A DNA stretch of 64,000 nucleotides from Rathayibacter sp. VKM Ac-2857 (GTDB taxonomy: Bacteria > Actinomycetota > Actinomycetes > Actinomycetales > Microbacteriaceae). The stretch covers positions 248,001-312,000 of the forward strand of contig NZ_JABMLE010000002.1 in assembly GCF_013205025.1 (NCBI RefSeq), written 5' to 3'. Every line of letters starts with the position of its first letter. The stretch's first letter is position 1. Below are positions 63,543 to 64,000 of the stretch, in pieces. Made by a program: the position numbers and the translations under genes. Under the pieces are notes generated by a model. The model made no database searches. It had not been told where the DNA came from and was given only the letters and a program-made list of their open reading frames with translations.

Positions 63543-64000
63543 GCCAGCTGCCCGACCGGCTCCGACGGCTCCGAGCCGACCTCGCCGCCCCACTCGCCGT
63601 AGACCTGCTCGGTGTTGGAGGTGATCGTGGCGGCGAGGTGGCCGACGTCGGTCTCGAGGGTCGCGGCCATCGAGCGCAGGGTGTGCGGGATGAGGTACGG
63701 CGCGTTCGGGCGGCCGCGGAACGGCTCCGGAGTGAGGTAGGGCGCATCGGTCTCGACGAGGATCAGGTGGCGCGGGGTGGCGATCAGCGCCTCGCGCAGC
63801 GACTCGGCGTTCTTGAACGAGACGGTGCCGGCGAAGGAGAGGTACCAGCCCTCGTCCGCGCACATCCGTGCCATCTCGGCGTCGCCGGAGAAGCAGTGGA
63901 AGACGGTGCGCTCGGGGGCCCCGACCCGGCGGAGGGTCTCCATGACCTCGCGGTGCGCGTCGCGGTCGTGGATCTGCAGCGCGGTGCCGGTCTCCTTCGC
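63539..64000 (-). CDS. tatD: TatD-family metal-dependent hydrolase (N-terminus beyond window)
   Basis: 154 codons of the C-terminal part. ALQIHDRDAH near the window edge is the metal-binding HxRxA-like segment of TatD nucleases; VFHCFSGDAEMA, LVETDAPYLTP (with the conserved Glu-Thr-Asp) and GRPNAPYLI follow. TatD proteins are 3'-5' DNases or tRNA-deacylase-like enzymes. The start lies beyond 64000. The stop overlaps the rsmA start, as is usual in the tatD-rsmA-ispE order. Confidence 0.93.
   Translation of the reverse strand, partial: AKETGTALQIHDRDAHREVMETLRRVGAPERTVFHCFSGDAEMARMCADEGWYLSFAGTVSFKNAESLREALIATPRHLILVETDAPYLTPEPFRGRPNAPYLIPHTLRSMAATLETDVGHLAATITSNTEQVYGEWGGEVGSEPSEPVGQLA

Overview
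The window is very GC-rich, strongly third-position-GC-biased chromosome from an actinobacterium, most likely a member of the Microbacteriaceae (Rathayibacter/Clavibacter-like). This is inferred from the gene set: a DUF7882 protein, a ferritin-like fold protein next to a DEAD-box helicase, a DUF501/FtsB/enolase cluster, the mazG-mfd-pth-rplY and prs-glmU neighbourhoods, IdeR/DtxR-type iron boxes, TANNNT -10 elements and many leaderless starts. No phage, integrase, transposase or CRISPR array was seen. It reads as core chromosome with a few accessory operons.

Layout. 1-12 kb: ferritin-like protein (cut by the window edge), DEAD-box RNA helicase, PHP phosphoesterase, endonuclease/phosphatase-family protein, aminopeptidase P, a glutamine amidotransferase, an arginase-like protein, then a run of overlapping genes (crotonase-RraB, followed by flavin disulfide reductase-small HExxH-like protein-SDR). 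12.9-16.9 kb: two siderophore-interaction reductase genes behind iron boxes, an amidase, a hexapeptide-repeat protein and a small hypothetical. 17-22.6 kb: a GH1-family glycosidase with an altered acid/base residue, a large secreted/membrane Ig-like protein, a transglutaminase-like pair and an unusual tRNA-Leu. 22.7-27.6 kb: type II NADH dehydrogenase, DUF501, FtsB-like divisome protein, enolase, apt. 27.7-31.5 kb: a four-gene NitT/TauT (NMT1/THI5-like) ABC importer. 31.7-43.8 kb: hisS, an ABC exporter pair, mazG, adenine deaminase, mfd, a hypothetical, pth and rplY. 44-46.7 kb: glutathionyl-hydroquinone-reductase-like protein and 6-phosphogluconate dehydrogenase. 46.8-53.2 kb: an alpha-glucoside utilisation locus (GH13 glucosidase, two permeases, binding protein) divergent from its ROK regulator. 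53.2-64 kb: APC-like membrane protein, prs-glmU, tRNA-Gln, MarR regulator, ABC-F ATPase, molybdopterin oxidoreductase, and ispE-rsmA-tatD (tatD cut by the window edge).

How the genes work together. Adenine phosphoribosyltransferase, adenine deaminase and PRPP synthetase give a purine-salvage set. prs-glmU feed nucleotides and cell wall. The GH13 locus and GH1 gene each carry their own operator-like palindrome and look like separately regulated sugar systems.

Noncoding structure is the most distinctive part. (1) At least seven intergenic clusters hold about twenty copies of a short palindromic unit whose central stem changes sequence but stays self-complementary, often arranged as inverted pairs. 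(2) A second hairpin family (23-bp arms, 17-nt loop) occurs twice, each time centred between convergent gene ends, with compensated differences in the stem. (3) At least 16 start codons have a TANNNT-like -10 hexamer ending only 6 to 9 nt upstream, which implies leaderless mRNAs. These are visible in the sequence; their function is inference.
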